From NCBI GenBank assembly GCA_965249215.1, contig CBDFLN010000001.1, positions 1 to 64,000 of the forward strand: a stretch of DNA of 64,000 nucleotides, in the 5' to 3' direction. Source of the stretch: G963667675 sp965249215. GTDB taxonomy: Bacteria > Chloroflexota > Dehalococcoidia > Lucifugimonadales > UBA3495. The position numbers and the translations under genes were made by a program. Every line of letters begins with the position of its first letter. Position 1 is the first letter of the stretch. The notes under the pieces were generated by a model, which saw only the letters and a list, made by a program, of their open reading frames with translations, was not told the origin of the DNA and made no database searches. Shown piece after piece: positions 1-8,179 of the stretch.

Positions 1-1376
1 TCCACATGTCCGCAGCCAATCATGAAGATAAGCGGTTGGCCGCCCTTCTTCGGCAGTTTGGAAAAGTCATCGTTCAGGTCGCTGCAAAACTCGAAGTCTA
101 CGTAAAACTCCACGCCGGGAGTCACGTGCCATTCATCCCTGGTCTTCTTTATTCGCACAGGGCGCACCGGGCAACCGGCATCGACATTCACCGATAAAAT
201 CTGCTGGAGCGTAGGCTGGCTCTTGGACCCGTTGACGCCTAAAACGCCTGCCGTCAGGCCGGATTCGTCCCAACGGTACCATCCATTGGCGTGGGCCTTT
301 CTTCGTCTGTCGACTCCTACCTGCCACAGTTGGGTCAACTCTTTCAGCTCATGGGCCAGCCATTTCTTGACCCCAACCCACTTGCCATCCTGTTCGCCCT
401 CCTCTGGGCCGGGTTCGAGTTCAGCGGGTCTGCCTTCCAACATCATATCGCCGTCGTCGGCATTGCTCATATTCGGATAGAGCTCTGGTACCGATGGCTC
501 CGGTAGAAGCTCCCAGTCTTTTCCTTCGGCGCGAACTCGACGCACCCAGCAGAGGGCTTCCTCCACAGCGTCGCCGATTGGGACTCTGTTAGCGACGGTT
601 CCATTCTGAGGAACTGGGCCCAACTGTTCCATCGCACTACGGCCACGAGAGGTGGTGCCACTTTGCTTCCGTTGCCAACCACGTCCCAGCAGATACGATT
701 CGGGCGGTTCAAGACCCTGCAAGCGGCCCAGCATCCGGTTGTAGATATAGAGCTGTGCCTTATATGCCGGTGCGCTGCCCTCGTTGGTCAGCTCCGTGCC
801 CTTGGCGTTCAGATGTAGCGTTGTAAACTTGGTGTCCACCACACGGTAGTGCCACGGGTTGTCTCCCAGGTCGGCAGCCGGAGTCGCCGCTTCTTGTTTC
901 GATATAGAGTCTGGGAACATCAAGTGCAGGACATCACTTCTCACCAGGAAGTCGGGTGAGCCGTAGTTCATGTTGTGAGCGTCCCACAGCACGGCCTGAT
1001 AGATGATGGGCGCACCTCGCCTCATCGCTTCAAAGGTCTCTTCAGCTTTATCGAGCCTGCTGATTTCTCTATAGTCTTGGGCGACTGTCGTCACTTCGAA
1101 CCGCTCTTGCAACAGCTGTAGCACTCCAGCCTCGAATTCCCTGCCTCGATCCAAAAGGAACTCCAGGAAGTCCAGGTCCTTGTTATAGTCCGTCAACTCC
1201 TTCTTCGGTATGTAGTCGCGACTTTCACCGTACAGTTGCAGCCAATCTATGAGCGGATCGTCCAGCATCCAGTTTCGGGTTCGTCCTGCGCTTACCCACT
1301 GGCGCCAATCGTCGCGGGAAACGGGGACCGCAATACTGGAACCTTCATCCCGGTGTGCAAGTGAGTCGATGCCCAT
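1..1376 (-). CDS. TM0106-like RecB-family nuclease with RNase H-like domain (3' end outside window)
   Basis: Reading the minus strand from an ATG at 1376 (GGTGG-type ribosome site about 7 nt upstream) gives an open frame of about 458 codons with no stop before the window edge. Residues about 75-210 hold the RecB/Cas4-like PD-(D/E)XK pattern: a Glu in GREFEAG, GSPD (Asp about 142), VVDTKF (Asp 181, Lys 183) and a following QLYIYNRML helix. Near the visible end EFYVDFEFCSDL matches the first acidic motif of the YprB-type RNase H_2 fold, so the order is nuclease then RNase H-like, as in TM0106-type proteins. Such proteins are predicted DNA nucleases; the substrate is unknown. It lies 56 bp downstream of the DNA methylase on the same strand, which suggests co-transcription and a restriction or defence role. 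The family call is good; the function is inference. Confidence 0.8.
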   Translation of the reverse strand, partial: MGIDSLAHRDEGSSIAVPVSRDDWRQWVSAGRTRNWMLDDPLIDWLQLYGESRDYIPKKELTDYNKDLDFLEFLLDRGREFEAGVLQLLQERFEVTTVAQDYREISRLDKAEETFEAMRRGAPIIYQAVLWDAHNMNYGSPDFLVRSDVLHLMFPDSISKQEAATPAADLGDNPWHYRVVDTKFTTLHLNAKGTELTNEGSAPAYKAQLYIYNRMLGRLQGLEPPESYLLGRGWQRKQSGTTSRGRSAMEQLGPVPQNGTVANRVPIGDAVEEALCWVRRVRAEGKDWELLPEPSVPELYPNMSNADDGDMMLEGRPAELEPGPEEGEQDGKWVGVKKWLAHELKELTQLWQVGVDRRRKAHANGWYRWDESGLTAGVLGVNGSKSQPTLQQILSVNVDAGCPVRPVRIKKTRDEWHVTPGVEFYVDFEFCSDLNDDFSKLPKKGGQPLIFMIGCGHV

Positions 1377-1432
1377 GCCATACCACCTGACCTAGTGAGT
1401 CAGCAATCAATGCTTGGCTTAGCCACCAGGGG

Positions 1433-4339
1433 TCAAATAACCAGCGTTGCTCCTTCAGGGCGAGCCTTGCCTCCATGCACGGATGGCTCGGCGCACCACC
1501 TGGCCGCTAGGCGGCGGACAGCGGCGTAGACTTCCTCGTCGGACCCCAGGAGGTCACAGACGACGCGGCGATCCAGGAGTGCGCGGTTGGGGTCTGCGTC
1601 CGCGAGGTAGGCCGACTTCAACTCTCTGTCCCGGAATTCGTCGAAGATAGCCTCTGTCGTGCGGAGTTGTTCGTCCGTGAGGGCACTGAGATCCAGCATA
1701 GGCATGGATGGAGCCGCCGTGATTGTAGTCGTTCCGCGCCCGGCAACTTGGCGATTGGAATGCCACCAAGAACACAACAGCCCCAATGTGCAGTTTGCCC
1801 AAGCTACAAAAGCGTAGTCAAATCGTTTGTCACTAAATGTGACGTTGGGCCAAGCCCGACCACCTAAGCTAGCTAGCTCCGTAAATGCGGCTGTCAGCGG
1901 CTGCGAGTTGAACCTGAAGTCCAAGTTCAGGTGAGCGCGGCTGGCGGTAGCCCAAACATGGGCGGCTTTCTCCTCCATCCCCTGCCTGACCTGAAGCTGG
2001 GAATCGGGGGCACAAACCATCCTAGTCTCATTCTGAGCATTATGATTCCACAAGGAAGGGTAGGTTGCCGTAGGACTAGGGGCTACCTTACTGAAGGGTC
2101 CTCGCGGGGCCGGGCCTATAACATCGAGATGGTAAGTCCCAAGGTTACCTAACTGGTTGAGAAGGGCTATCTTCAACTCAACTGAGGACGCGCTGCCGGG
2201 GAGCCACAACTTTGATTCGGCCAGGGCGTAGGCCGTCTGGGCCAGAGAGTAGTCGGATAGACGCACTGCGCCCCAGCTCTCCCCGTCCTCGCTGCGAGGG
2301 GTGGTTACGGTCCCACCGGCCAACTCCCCTCCTACTGTCAAAGGTGTAGCTCCGTAAGGCCCATCCTCAATGCGCCTGACTCGGTTGCCGTCCAGCAGCC
2401 CGGCCGCCAGCGAGCTTGCGTGGGCGAATCCCTGTGGCCTGTTCCTCAGGGATGTGAAGCGCGTCCGGTCTTGGGGCGTTTCGTTTGGCTTGAGCTTTCG
2501 GGCAACCACAAGGCACTCAGCCATACCAGTGTCCGAGGAGAATGAGAGGTCATCATTGTCCGCAGCGGCTATGGTCAGCAGGGTCAGTCCTGTGTAGTGG
2601 TCTGCAAGCATTTTGCGGAAACCTTGCCAAGCCAAGCCGACAGTGGCGGATATGGGGAGCACCAGGGCCAGGACGCCTCCGGGCTTGATCTTCTTATGTG
2701 CCAGTGCCGCAAAGGCGGAAGCAATGCCCGCGTTGCCGTGATAGCAGGTATCCTTCTTCAGGACTTCCATTCGCTTTGCCATCTGCCTTTGGTCTGCGTC
2801 ACTTGCCCCGAATGCTGCGAAGGCTGCGGCTATTGTGTCAGCATATGCGCCTTCACGAGTCACATTCCGGGTAAAGGGCGGGTTCATTATCACCATGTCG
2901 TAGCTCTTGTCGGGTATCTCAGCGCGTATCTGGGCAGCCGTCTCCTCGCCCGCGCTGCCGGTGCGCATTGCGGGGTCGCTGGTGTTGAACAGCGTCAGCA
3001 CGTTCGAGGACTGGAGCAGCTCCAAGGAGCCGATCATCACGCTGTCGTCCTTCATCCGTCCGTAGGGCATGGTGTACAGGTGAGAGCTGTCGAAGAGGAC
3101 AGATGGCTCCACCCCTGAAAGCGTCGATCCAGTGATGTGGACTGCCGAGGGCATGACGTCGCAGCCGTAGAGCACCTCTTCCATCATCACTCTATGGAGG
3201 CTGGAGGGGTCGCTCCCGGCCCGCTCTTGGCGGGCGGCCACTTGCTCGTACACTGCCGAGAGCAGTGCGCCGGTCCCGCAGGCGAAATCGGCAATCCGCA
3301 GCCTGCCGATGGCCTCGGCTTTGGACCAGTCCACGTCCTCCATCTTTGCTACGGCCAGCCGGGCCAGGAGCGCCGCAGACGCTGGCAGGGTGTAGAAGGT
3401 GGCCAGGTACTTGCGGTCAGCAATGAGGCGCTGAAAGATGCGCCCGGTCAGGTCGTGGGCGTTGTCCACGCCCGTCGCATTGACCGACTGGGCGGTGTGT
3501 CTCAGCCGTCGCAGGATGTTTGCTGCATCACCCGAAGGCAACTGCTCCAGAATGTCCTTGGCAATGGCGAAAATAGCCCAGTAGTTGATGCTCAGTATAT
3601 CGTCCCAGGCGGCCAGCACCTCACCTTGGGGGTTGTCCACACCGTCGCCGCACACCTTGGACAGGGGCTTGACTTCCGCATGCATCCCGGCGATGTGTTC
3701 GTGGAAGACCAGGGCGTTGGCGATGATGGCGCAGGCCATGCGTCTGGTCTGGGGCACGTTGGACATCCCCAACAGCCGAGCTATAGCCATGGTGATGCCG
3801 GAACGGGTCTCGTTCAGCTCGTCCAGGAACTTTGCTGTGCCTTCGATACCCTCTTCCAGCGTGGTGGCGGCTTGATTGACTGCGCGCTGCGGGACGGATA
3901 CCAGGCGAACCATGTCGGCCAAGTCCTCAAGGGAGCCGTCGAGCCATCCCGACTCTGGGAAACGTCTCATGCCTCCAGTCTCTTCAGTGAAGACACAGTA
4001 GGACAGCCGGGCCGAGGACAGGGCGGTACGCAGGTCGTGGGCTTCGCCAATCGCGTCTTCATAGCGGAGGGCGATGGCAGATTCGATGATGCGCCCGTTG
4101 GAAGCCACCTCCAGCCCGAGGCGGGACTTGGCCTCCGGTTCGACGGTTCGGGCGGGCATGTATTCGGCCTCGACCACGACAGGCGATCGTCCTGGCGCGG
4201 TGACGATGATGTCGGGGCGCAGCCCAGGCTGGCCGGAGATGGCCTGCGTGTTCTCGGAGCGCACTTGGCTGCGGGGCAGCACGTCCTGAAGTAGACTGCC
4301 CAGAGCGTTGTTGGCGTTCGGCTCCGTCTGACGTGGCAT
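1433..4339 (-). CDS. N6-adenine DNA methylase with degenerate nuclease-like N-terminus
   Basis: The 968-residue protein carries SAM-binding motif I as FACGTGALL (352-360) and the amino-methylase catalytic motif NPPF (486-489), the order seen in HsdM/type IIG gamma-class adenine methylases. Residues 41-60 read PDIIV followed by VVVEAEY, the spacing of a PD-(D/E)XK nuclease core, but the expected Lys after E-x is Glu, so this domain may be inactive. A helical segment at about 150-300 resembles the HsdM N-terminal region. The long C-terminal part (about 620-968) could be target recognition but has no motif I recognise. It sits 71 bp downstream of vapC and 56 bp upstream of the RecB-like nuclease gene, all on the minus strand. 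No separate HsdR or HsdS is visible. The start has only a weak ribosome site. It could act as a modification enzyme paired with the downstream nuclease. Confidence 0.85.
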   Translation of the reverse strand: MPRQTEPNANNALGSLLQDVLPRSQVRSENTQAISGQPGLRPDIIVTAPGRSPVVVEAEYMPARTVEPEAKSRLGLEVASNGRIIESAIALRYEDAIGEAHDLRTALSSARLSYCVFTEETGGMRRFPESGWLDGSLEDLADMVRLVSVPQRAVNQAATTLEEGIEGTAKFLDELNETRSGITMAIARLLGMSNVPQTRRMACAIIANALVFHEHIAGMHAEVKPLSKVCGDGVDNPQGEVLAAWDDILSINYWAIFAIAKDILEQLPSGDAANILRRLRHTAQSVNATGVDNAHDLTGRIFQRLIADRKYLATFYTLPASAALLARLAVAKMEDVDWSKAEAIGRLRIADFACGTGALLSAVYEQVAARQERAGSDPSSLHRVMMEEVLYGCDVMPSAVHITGSTLSGVEPSVLFDSSHLYTMPYGRMKDDSVMIGSLELLQSSNVLTLFNTSDPAMRTGSAGEETAAQIRAEIPDKSYDMVIMNPPFTRNVTREGAYADTIAAAFAAFGASDADQRQMAKRMEVLKKDTCYHGNAGIASAFAALAHKKIKPGGVLALVLPISATVGLAWQGFRKMLADHYTGLTLLTIAAADNDDLSFSSDTGMAECLVVARKLKPNETPQDRTRFTSLRNRPQGFAHASSLAAGLLDGNRVRRIEDGPYGATPLTVGGELAGGTVTTPRSEDGESWGAVRLSDYSLAQTAYALAESKLWLPGSASSVELKIALLNQLGNLGTYHLDVIGPAPRGPFSKVAPSPTATYPSLWNHNAQNETRMVCAPDSQLQVRQGMEEKAAHVWATASRAHLNLDFRFNSQPLTAAFTELASLGGRAWPNVTFSDKRFDYAFVAWANCTLGLLCSWWHSNRQVAGRGTTTITAAPSMPMLDLSALTDEQLRTTEAIFDEFRDRELKSAYLADADPNRALLDRRVVCDLLGSDEEVYAAVRRLAARWCAEPSVHGGKARPEGATLVI

Positions 4340-4410
4340 CTGCTATTCGAGTACTTTCTTCTCGATTGATTTGTATCCGCGGCTTAGGGGCTTGATGTCA
4401 GGGGCCATAT

Positions 4411-4839
4411 CTATTCACCTAGCCAGCGCACGTTGCCGGCACTGGGACCCGAAGTCCGGTAGAACCTCTCGTCAGCGGTCCACAGCTCACAGCCCAGCAT
4501 CTCTGCCAGAGCGAGGTAGTGCGCGTCGTAGACCGCGCCCTGGAGAAGGTTATACGCCAGTTCCAGAGCCCTACCGTGAAGCCGAGGCATCTCCCTCAAG
4601 CTGATTCCCGTCCCCAACAGGTTCTCCATCAGACGAGTGGCATCTTGGAGGGTCAATTCGTCCCGGATCACGCGTCGGTGAAGGGCATTGGCCACCTCCA
4701 CCGGCATCAGATGCGGTGCTACGGGTTGGGTCCCCTCGCTGCCCCACGACCGAGCAAGCTCTCTCGCCTTATCCGAGTTCTCCTCCGGGACCAGCCACTT
4801 GAAGGCCAGGCTCGCATCTACAACAACGAAGCCGTTCAA
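4411..4839 (-). CDS. vapC: PIN-domain toxin, VapC family
   Basis: This 142-residue protein is a typical PIN RNase toxin. The acidic Mg2+ site is visible as VVVDAS (Asp 8), a Glu in PVEVANALHRR, and the C-terminal pair in VYDAHYLALAE and TADERF. VapC toxins cleave tRNA or rRNA and are neutralised by the antitoxin encoded upstream. It starts with TTG, and that codon overlaps the stop of the upstream gene as TTGA, so translation is probably coupled to the antitoxin. The length is normal for the family. It is followed after 71 bp by the DNA methylase gene on the same strand, so the toxin-antitoxin pair may stabilise the methylase-nuclease cassette. Confidence 0.9.
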   Translation of the reverse strand: MNGFVVVDASLAFKWLVPEENSDKARELARSWGSEGTQPVAPHLMPVEVANALHRRVIRDELTLQDATRLMENLLGTGISLREMPRLHGRALELAYNLLQGAVYDAHYLALAEMLGCELWTADERFYRTSGPSAGNVRWLGE

Positions 4840-5123
4840 GAGGCGCTCCTGGCTTCGCGGGCTTCGCGGATAAACTCCGCCGAGTCTCCAGAAAGCACCC
4901 TGTCGCCGAATATCTCCATCCTGAGCGTATCGAGACGATCTAATGCCTCCCGCCCAAAGGGGAGGCCCTCCACAGATTGGGCCTCGTCTCTGGCCAACTC
5001 CTTGTCTATGGCCGTCTGACAGTACTGGCGCATGCTGATCCCCTTGAGGGCCGCCACCACTTTCAGTCTCCGCTGAAGAGGAGGGTCCAAGTCCAGGGTG
5101 AGTCTCTTTTTCTTGACTTCCAT
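4836..5123 (-). CDS. RHH-type antitoxin (VapB-like)
   Basis: The 95-residue protein begins with a basic beta strand, VKKKRLTLDLDPPL, followed by two helices (RRLKVVAALKGISMRQYCQTA). This is the ribbon-helix-helix DNA-binding arrangement of many antitoxins. The acidic, Ser/Ala-rich C-terminal tail would wrap the toxin. A strong AAGGAGA ribosome site lies just before the ATG at 5123. It overlaps the vapC start by 4 bp. Such antitoxins normally repress their own promoter, and a candidate promoter lies immediately upstream. The RHH subfamily is assigned by pattern only. Confidence 0.82.
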   Translation of the reverse strand: MEVKKKRLTLDLDPPLQRRLKVVAALKGISMRQYCQTAIDKELARDEAQSVEGLPFGREALDRLDTLRMEIFGDRVLSGDSAEFIREAREARSAS

Positions 5124-5158
5124 GGTGCTGTCTCCTTACTTAATGACCACTCCTAATC

Positions 5159-5187
5159 ACAGTAGCGCAAATACAGAACTGCGTCAA
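5159..5187 (-). promoter_or_regulatory. Candidate sigma70 promoter for the antitoxin-toxin-methylase operon
   Basis: On the minus strand TTGACG (5187-5182) is separated by 17 nt from TACTGT (5164-5159), about 36 nt before the antitoxin start. The -35 matches consensus at 5 of 6 positions and the -10 at only 3 of 6, so this is a moderate candidate. Confidence 0.4.
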
Positions 5188-5264
5188 TGTCTACTTGCTG
5201 AAGCCGCTTACCACAAAATCGCCTCCAGCACAATGGCTTGCAGGGCATTACATACGCCGATTTT

Positions 5265-5301
5265 CCCGTTCACAATGAGATATTGGCCCATTGCGAACGG
5301 G
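5265..5301. repeat. Imperfect inverted repeat in the divergent intergenic region
   Basis: CCCGTTCACAATG (5265-5277) pairs with CATTGCGAACGGG (5289-5301) at 12 of 13 positions around an 11-nt loop. It lies between the divergently read antitoxin gene and the replication-relaxation-like gene. It could be an operator or a hairpin; there is no T-run to support a terminator. Confidence 0.6.
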
Positions 5302-5373
5302 AGCAGTCGATTGATAGTCACGAAGCCACGAAGGCGAGCATCGAACGCCACGACACAGGCCGGACCGGACCTC

Positions 5374-6633
5374 ATGAGGGCGATCCAGGACTACGTGCGC
5401 GCATACGTGTGGCGACATGGGCGGCGTAGGACGTCCGAGTACGTCGGCGTGTCCCGCCACACCCTCTGGCGCTTCCTCGAACGGGGCCACATGGGGCGCG
5501 CCGTGCCCTCAGTCGTCCTGAACTCCATCGGCGGGAACATAGCGGCGCTTGAGACGGCAACACTGGAAATCATCATTGATCTAGAGGGGCTGCGGCCTGA
5601 CCCCGCTCTACGTCCTCTGCGCGATGGTCTTGAAGAGGCTCTCCTGCTACTGTGCGCAGCGCCGTTGACCACCGTGGACGAGTTGTCCCGCTTGGGCCGC
5701 ATTCCCGCCTCCACGCTGCGAGAGCGTCTGGAGAAGCTCGCCAAGCGCGGCCTCGTGGACTCCCTGCCGCTCCATCTGAGCGTGTTGGGGACTCGCTCGC
5801 AACGGCGATACTTCCCGACGGAGCAGGGTGTAATCGCCGGGGGAGTAGCCACCAAGGGCCGGGCGCACATGTTGCGGGCCTACCCGGTGTCGAAACAGTG
5901 GGTTCGCCTGTTGGCCGAGCGCTTGGACGCCATCGCGGTGCTGTACCGCGTCGCCGCCATGGTCGCCGACGCCGACCCGCACAACGATCCCGTGCGCGTG
6001 GACCACTACCGCAAGGGTCCCTACGACATGCTGCTCACCCTCTCCGGGGGCCGCTCCATCGGTCTGCGGCGCCAGGGTCCGGCGCTGCCCAGCTCTAACT
6101 TGCGCTACCGCCTCAGGAGCATCGAGCGGCTGCAAAGCAACGAGAGTCCCTTTGTCACCCTCGTGCTGACCCACGCAGACCAGGCCACGCGCAGGGCCAT
6201 CCGCTCATTGGGCGACCCTTCAGAGCATGGCAGGACATTCGTGGCGACGGAGGGAGAGCTTCTGGCCGGAGACCACAGGGGGGTCGTCTGGCAGCAGTGC
6301 GGGACCGGCCTCGGTGACGATCCCCCGGTGCTGGTCTCCCCGGACGCCAGCCTAACCGGAATCCTGGCATGGGCGGAGCGCCTGCTGGACTCGTCCTACT
6401 CCTTCCTCCGCGACATCCCGAAGCCGAACCCCGGCGCCCTCTATCCCTCCGGCGTGCAAGCCTCTATGCCGGAGCTTACTGAGCAACTCACATCGGCCCT
6501 CGCGGTGCAGCTGACTCGCGCCGACAAAGATGCCCTCGACTTGCTGGTCGCCTGGCCCCTGTGCACCCGTGAGCAGCTCACCGGCTTGATGGGAGGCGTC
6601 ACCCAGCGCCGCGTTGTAGACCGTCAGCGATAA
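5374..6633 (+). pseudogene. Replication-relaxation-like protein, 3' end cut by IS copy A
   Basis: From the ATG at 5374 the frame encodes about 420 residues. An HTH-like YVGVSRHTLWRFLE near the N-terminus is followed by a winged-helix segment (TTVDELSRLGRIPASTLRER), then a region homologous to the protein at 21528-22268: both share a YPVSxQW motif, an ERLDAxAVxYR motif and a conserved GG-R/T-x-IG stretch. The last visible part (DKDALDLLVAWPLCTREQL) resembles the start of the protein at 22308. This gene therefore appears to be a fusion of what are two adjacent genes in the second locus. The final codons run into IS copy A, which starts at 6615, so the native C-terminus is lost. The family is linked to plasmid and conjugative-element replication; the exact role is unknown. 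The frame is open upstream to 5098, but those residues look non-native and no ribosome site supports them. Confidence 0.7.
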
Positions 6634-6724
6634 TGGGACACGTGAGAGGGGTAGAAAACCCGAGAGTCTAAGAGTGGTGTGAGCTCCTGAAGTGAGGGTA
6701 GAGTACCTCATGAAAGGAGCAGCG

Positions 6725-7132
6725 ATGTCCCAGTCAGACGTCAGCAAGGCCGAGGCCGCCGATCAGCGGTCGGAGCAGACTAGGTCCTTCGTTCGACGAG
6801 TTAGAGCGGCTACCCGGCGCAAATACACCCCGGAAGAGAAGATCCGTATCGTGCTGGAGGGCTTCCGCCGCGAGGTCACCGTGAACGACCTGTGCCGGCG
6901 GGAGGGTATCAAGCCCCACTCCTACTACTCGTGGACCAAGGAGTTCATGGAGGCGGGCAGGGAGCGGCTGTCCCGTGACACGGTGCGCGATGCCACCCGG
7001 CAGGAGATCCAGGATCTCAAGCGGGAGAACGGCGAGCTCAAGCAGCTGGTAGCCGAGCTATCCCTCGAGGTCTACCGTCTGAAAAAAACGGCCATACCAA
7101 TGCCCCAGAACGGCGTCGGTACCAGCGGATGA
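6725..7132 (+). CDS. IS3-type transposase OrfA (copy A)
   Basis: OrfA has 135 residues when started at the ATG at 6725, which follows an AAAGGAG ribosome site. It carries a helix-turn-helix (KIRIVLEGFRREVTVNDLCR, then EGIKPHSYYSW) that would bind the IS ends, and a C-terminal leucine-zipper-like coiled coil (LKRENGELKQLVAELSLEVY) for multimerisation. Its stop overlaps the orfB start (ATGA). An A7 run near its end is a likely frameshift signal. Confidence 0.9.
   Translation: MSQSDVSKAEAADQRSEQTRSFVRRVRAATRRKYTPEEKIRIVLEGFRREVTVNDLCRREGIKPHSYYSWTKEFMEAGRERLSRDTVRDATRQEIQDLKRENGELKQLVAELSLEVYRLKKTAIPMPQNGVGTSG
7082..7088 (+). other. A7 slippery site, candidate programmed -1 frameshift
   Basis: Seven A residues follow CTG near the end of orfA. 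Slipping back one base enters an uninterrupted frame (KNGHTNAPERRRYQRMSA) that continues into orfB, which would give an OrfAB fusion transposase as known for the IS3 family. The same run is present in copies B and C and in the related copy D. Confidence 0.7.
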
Positions 7133-8151
7133 GCGCCGTTGAGAAGGCGACGGTCCTGGCCAGTGTAGCCGCATCACCGCTGGCCAAGCGTCGGGTGCTC
7201 AGAGACCTGGGTGTTCCCAAGAGCACCTACTATCGGTGGTTGATGCGACAACAACATCAACAAGGTCTCGAGGACCGACCTGGAGCCAGCGCTCCACCGT
7301 GGAACCGCCTTAGACCTCAGGAGGAACGGTCGATCCTGGAAGCGGCCAGGGAGATGCCGGAGCTAAGTAGCCGCCAGTTGGCAGCGTGGTCTACAGACAA
7401 CCTGGCCTTCGCTGTATCCGAGTCCACTGTGTATCGCATCCTGTGCAGAGAAGGTCTTGTGAAGTCACCCGAGATGCAGCTCAAGGCCGGCAAAGAGTAC
7501 CATCGCAAGACCAGCGGCCCTCACCAGATGTGGGCTACCGACGCCTCCTACTTCAAGGTGATCGGTTGGGGCTACTACTACCTGGTCACCGTGATGGACG
7601 ACTACTCCCGCTTCATACTGGCCCACAAGCTCCAGCGGGACATGACCACCGACTCTCTCATCGAGGTGGTCCAAGAGGCCGTGGACAAGACCGGCATGAC
7701 TGAGGTCCCAGTGGCCGACCGGACCAGCCTGCTGAGCGATAACGGCTCAGGTTATGTCTCCCGTGGCTTCAGAGACTACCTGCACCTGGTGGGAATCAAG
7801 CACATTCTGGCCGCGCCGTTCCACCCTCAGACCAATGGCAAGCTCGAGCGCTATCACCAGAGTATCAAGCGGGACGTCAAACAGGTCCCCTACGAGATGC
7901 CTTCTGCCCTGGAAGCAGCAATCGCCGCCTTCGTGGCCTACTACAACTACCGACGCTATCACAAGGCGCTGGCCAACGTGACGCCCGCAGACATGCTCAA
8001 CGGAAGGCGGGAGCAGATCCTCCAACGGAGAAAGGAGGTGCAGGTCCAGACGTTAGAACGGCGAAGACGCTACAACGGCGAAGACGCTACAACAAGACCC
8101 TCAGGGAGCTCCCACGCAGCTCTTCATAATAATAATCTTCTCGGGTCCTAA
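7129..8151 (+). CDS. IS3-type transposase OrfB (copy A)
   Basis: OrfB has 340 residues: an N-terminal HTH_21-like region (RRVLRDLGVPKSTYYRWL) and an rve-type DDE integrase domain. The acidic catalytic residues appear in WATDASYFKV, SDNGSGY and the Glu of NGKLERYHQ. It would cut and join the IS ends as an OrfAB fusion. An 18-bp direct duplication near the 3' end differs in copy number between this copy and copy C. Confidence 0.92.
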   Translation: MSAVEKATVLASVAASPLAKRRVLRDLGVPKSTYYRWLMRQQHQQGLEDRPGASAPPWNRLRPQEERSILEAAREMPELSSRQLAAWSTDNLAFAVSESTVYRILCREGLVKSPEMQLKAGKEYHRKTSGPHQMWATDASYFKVIGWGYYYLVTVMDDYSRFILAHKLQRDMTTDSLIEVVQEAVDKTGMTEVPVADRTSLLSDNGSGYVSRGFRDYLHLVGIKHILAAPFHPQTNGKLERYHQSIKRDVKQVPYEMPSALEAAIAAFVAYYNYRRYHKALANVTPADMLNGRREQILQRRKEVQVQTLERRRRYNGEDATTRPSGSSHAALHNNNLLGS

Positions 8152-8179
8152 TCTGTCCCACTTGTGCTGATTGCCAACA

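Larger units (their letters stand above)
6615..8179 (+). mobile_element. IS3-type insertion sequence, copy A (1565 bp, intact)
   Basis: The ends are TGTAGACCGTCAGCGATAAT on the left and, read inward on the minus strand, TGTTGGCAATCAGCACAAGT on the right; these are imperfect inverted repeats. The element contains overlapping orfA and orfB. Copy B (40514-42078) has exactly the same length and both ends. No matching target duplication flanks copy A: the left flank is the replication-relaxation-like gene and the right flank is a decayed relative of the same IS. Confidence 0.92.

Noticed and set aside
3137..4294. 385-codon plus-strand frame opposite the DNA methylase
   Set aside because: It lies entirely antisense to a gene with SAM and NPPF motifs; composition is typical of a shadow frame.
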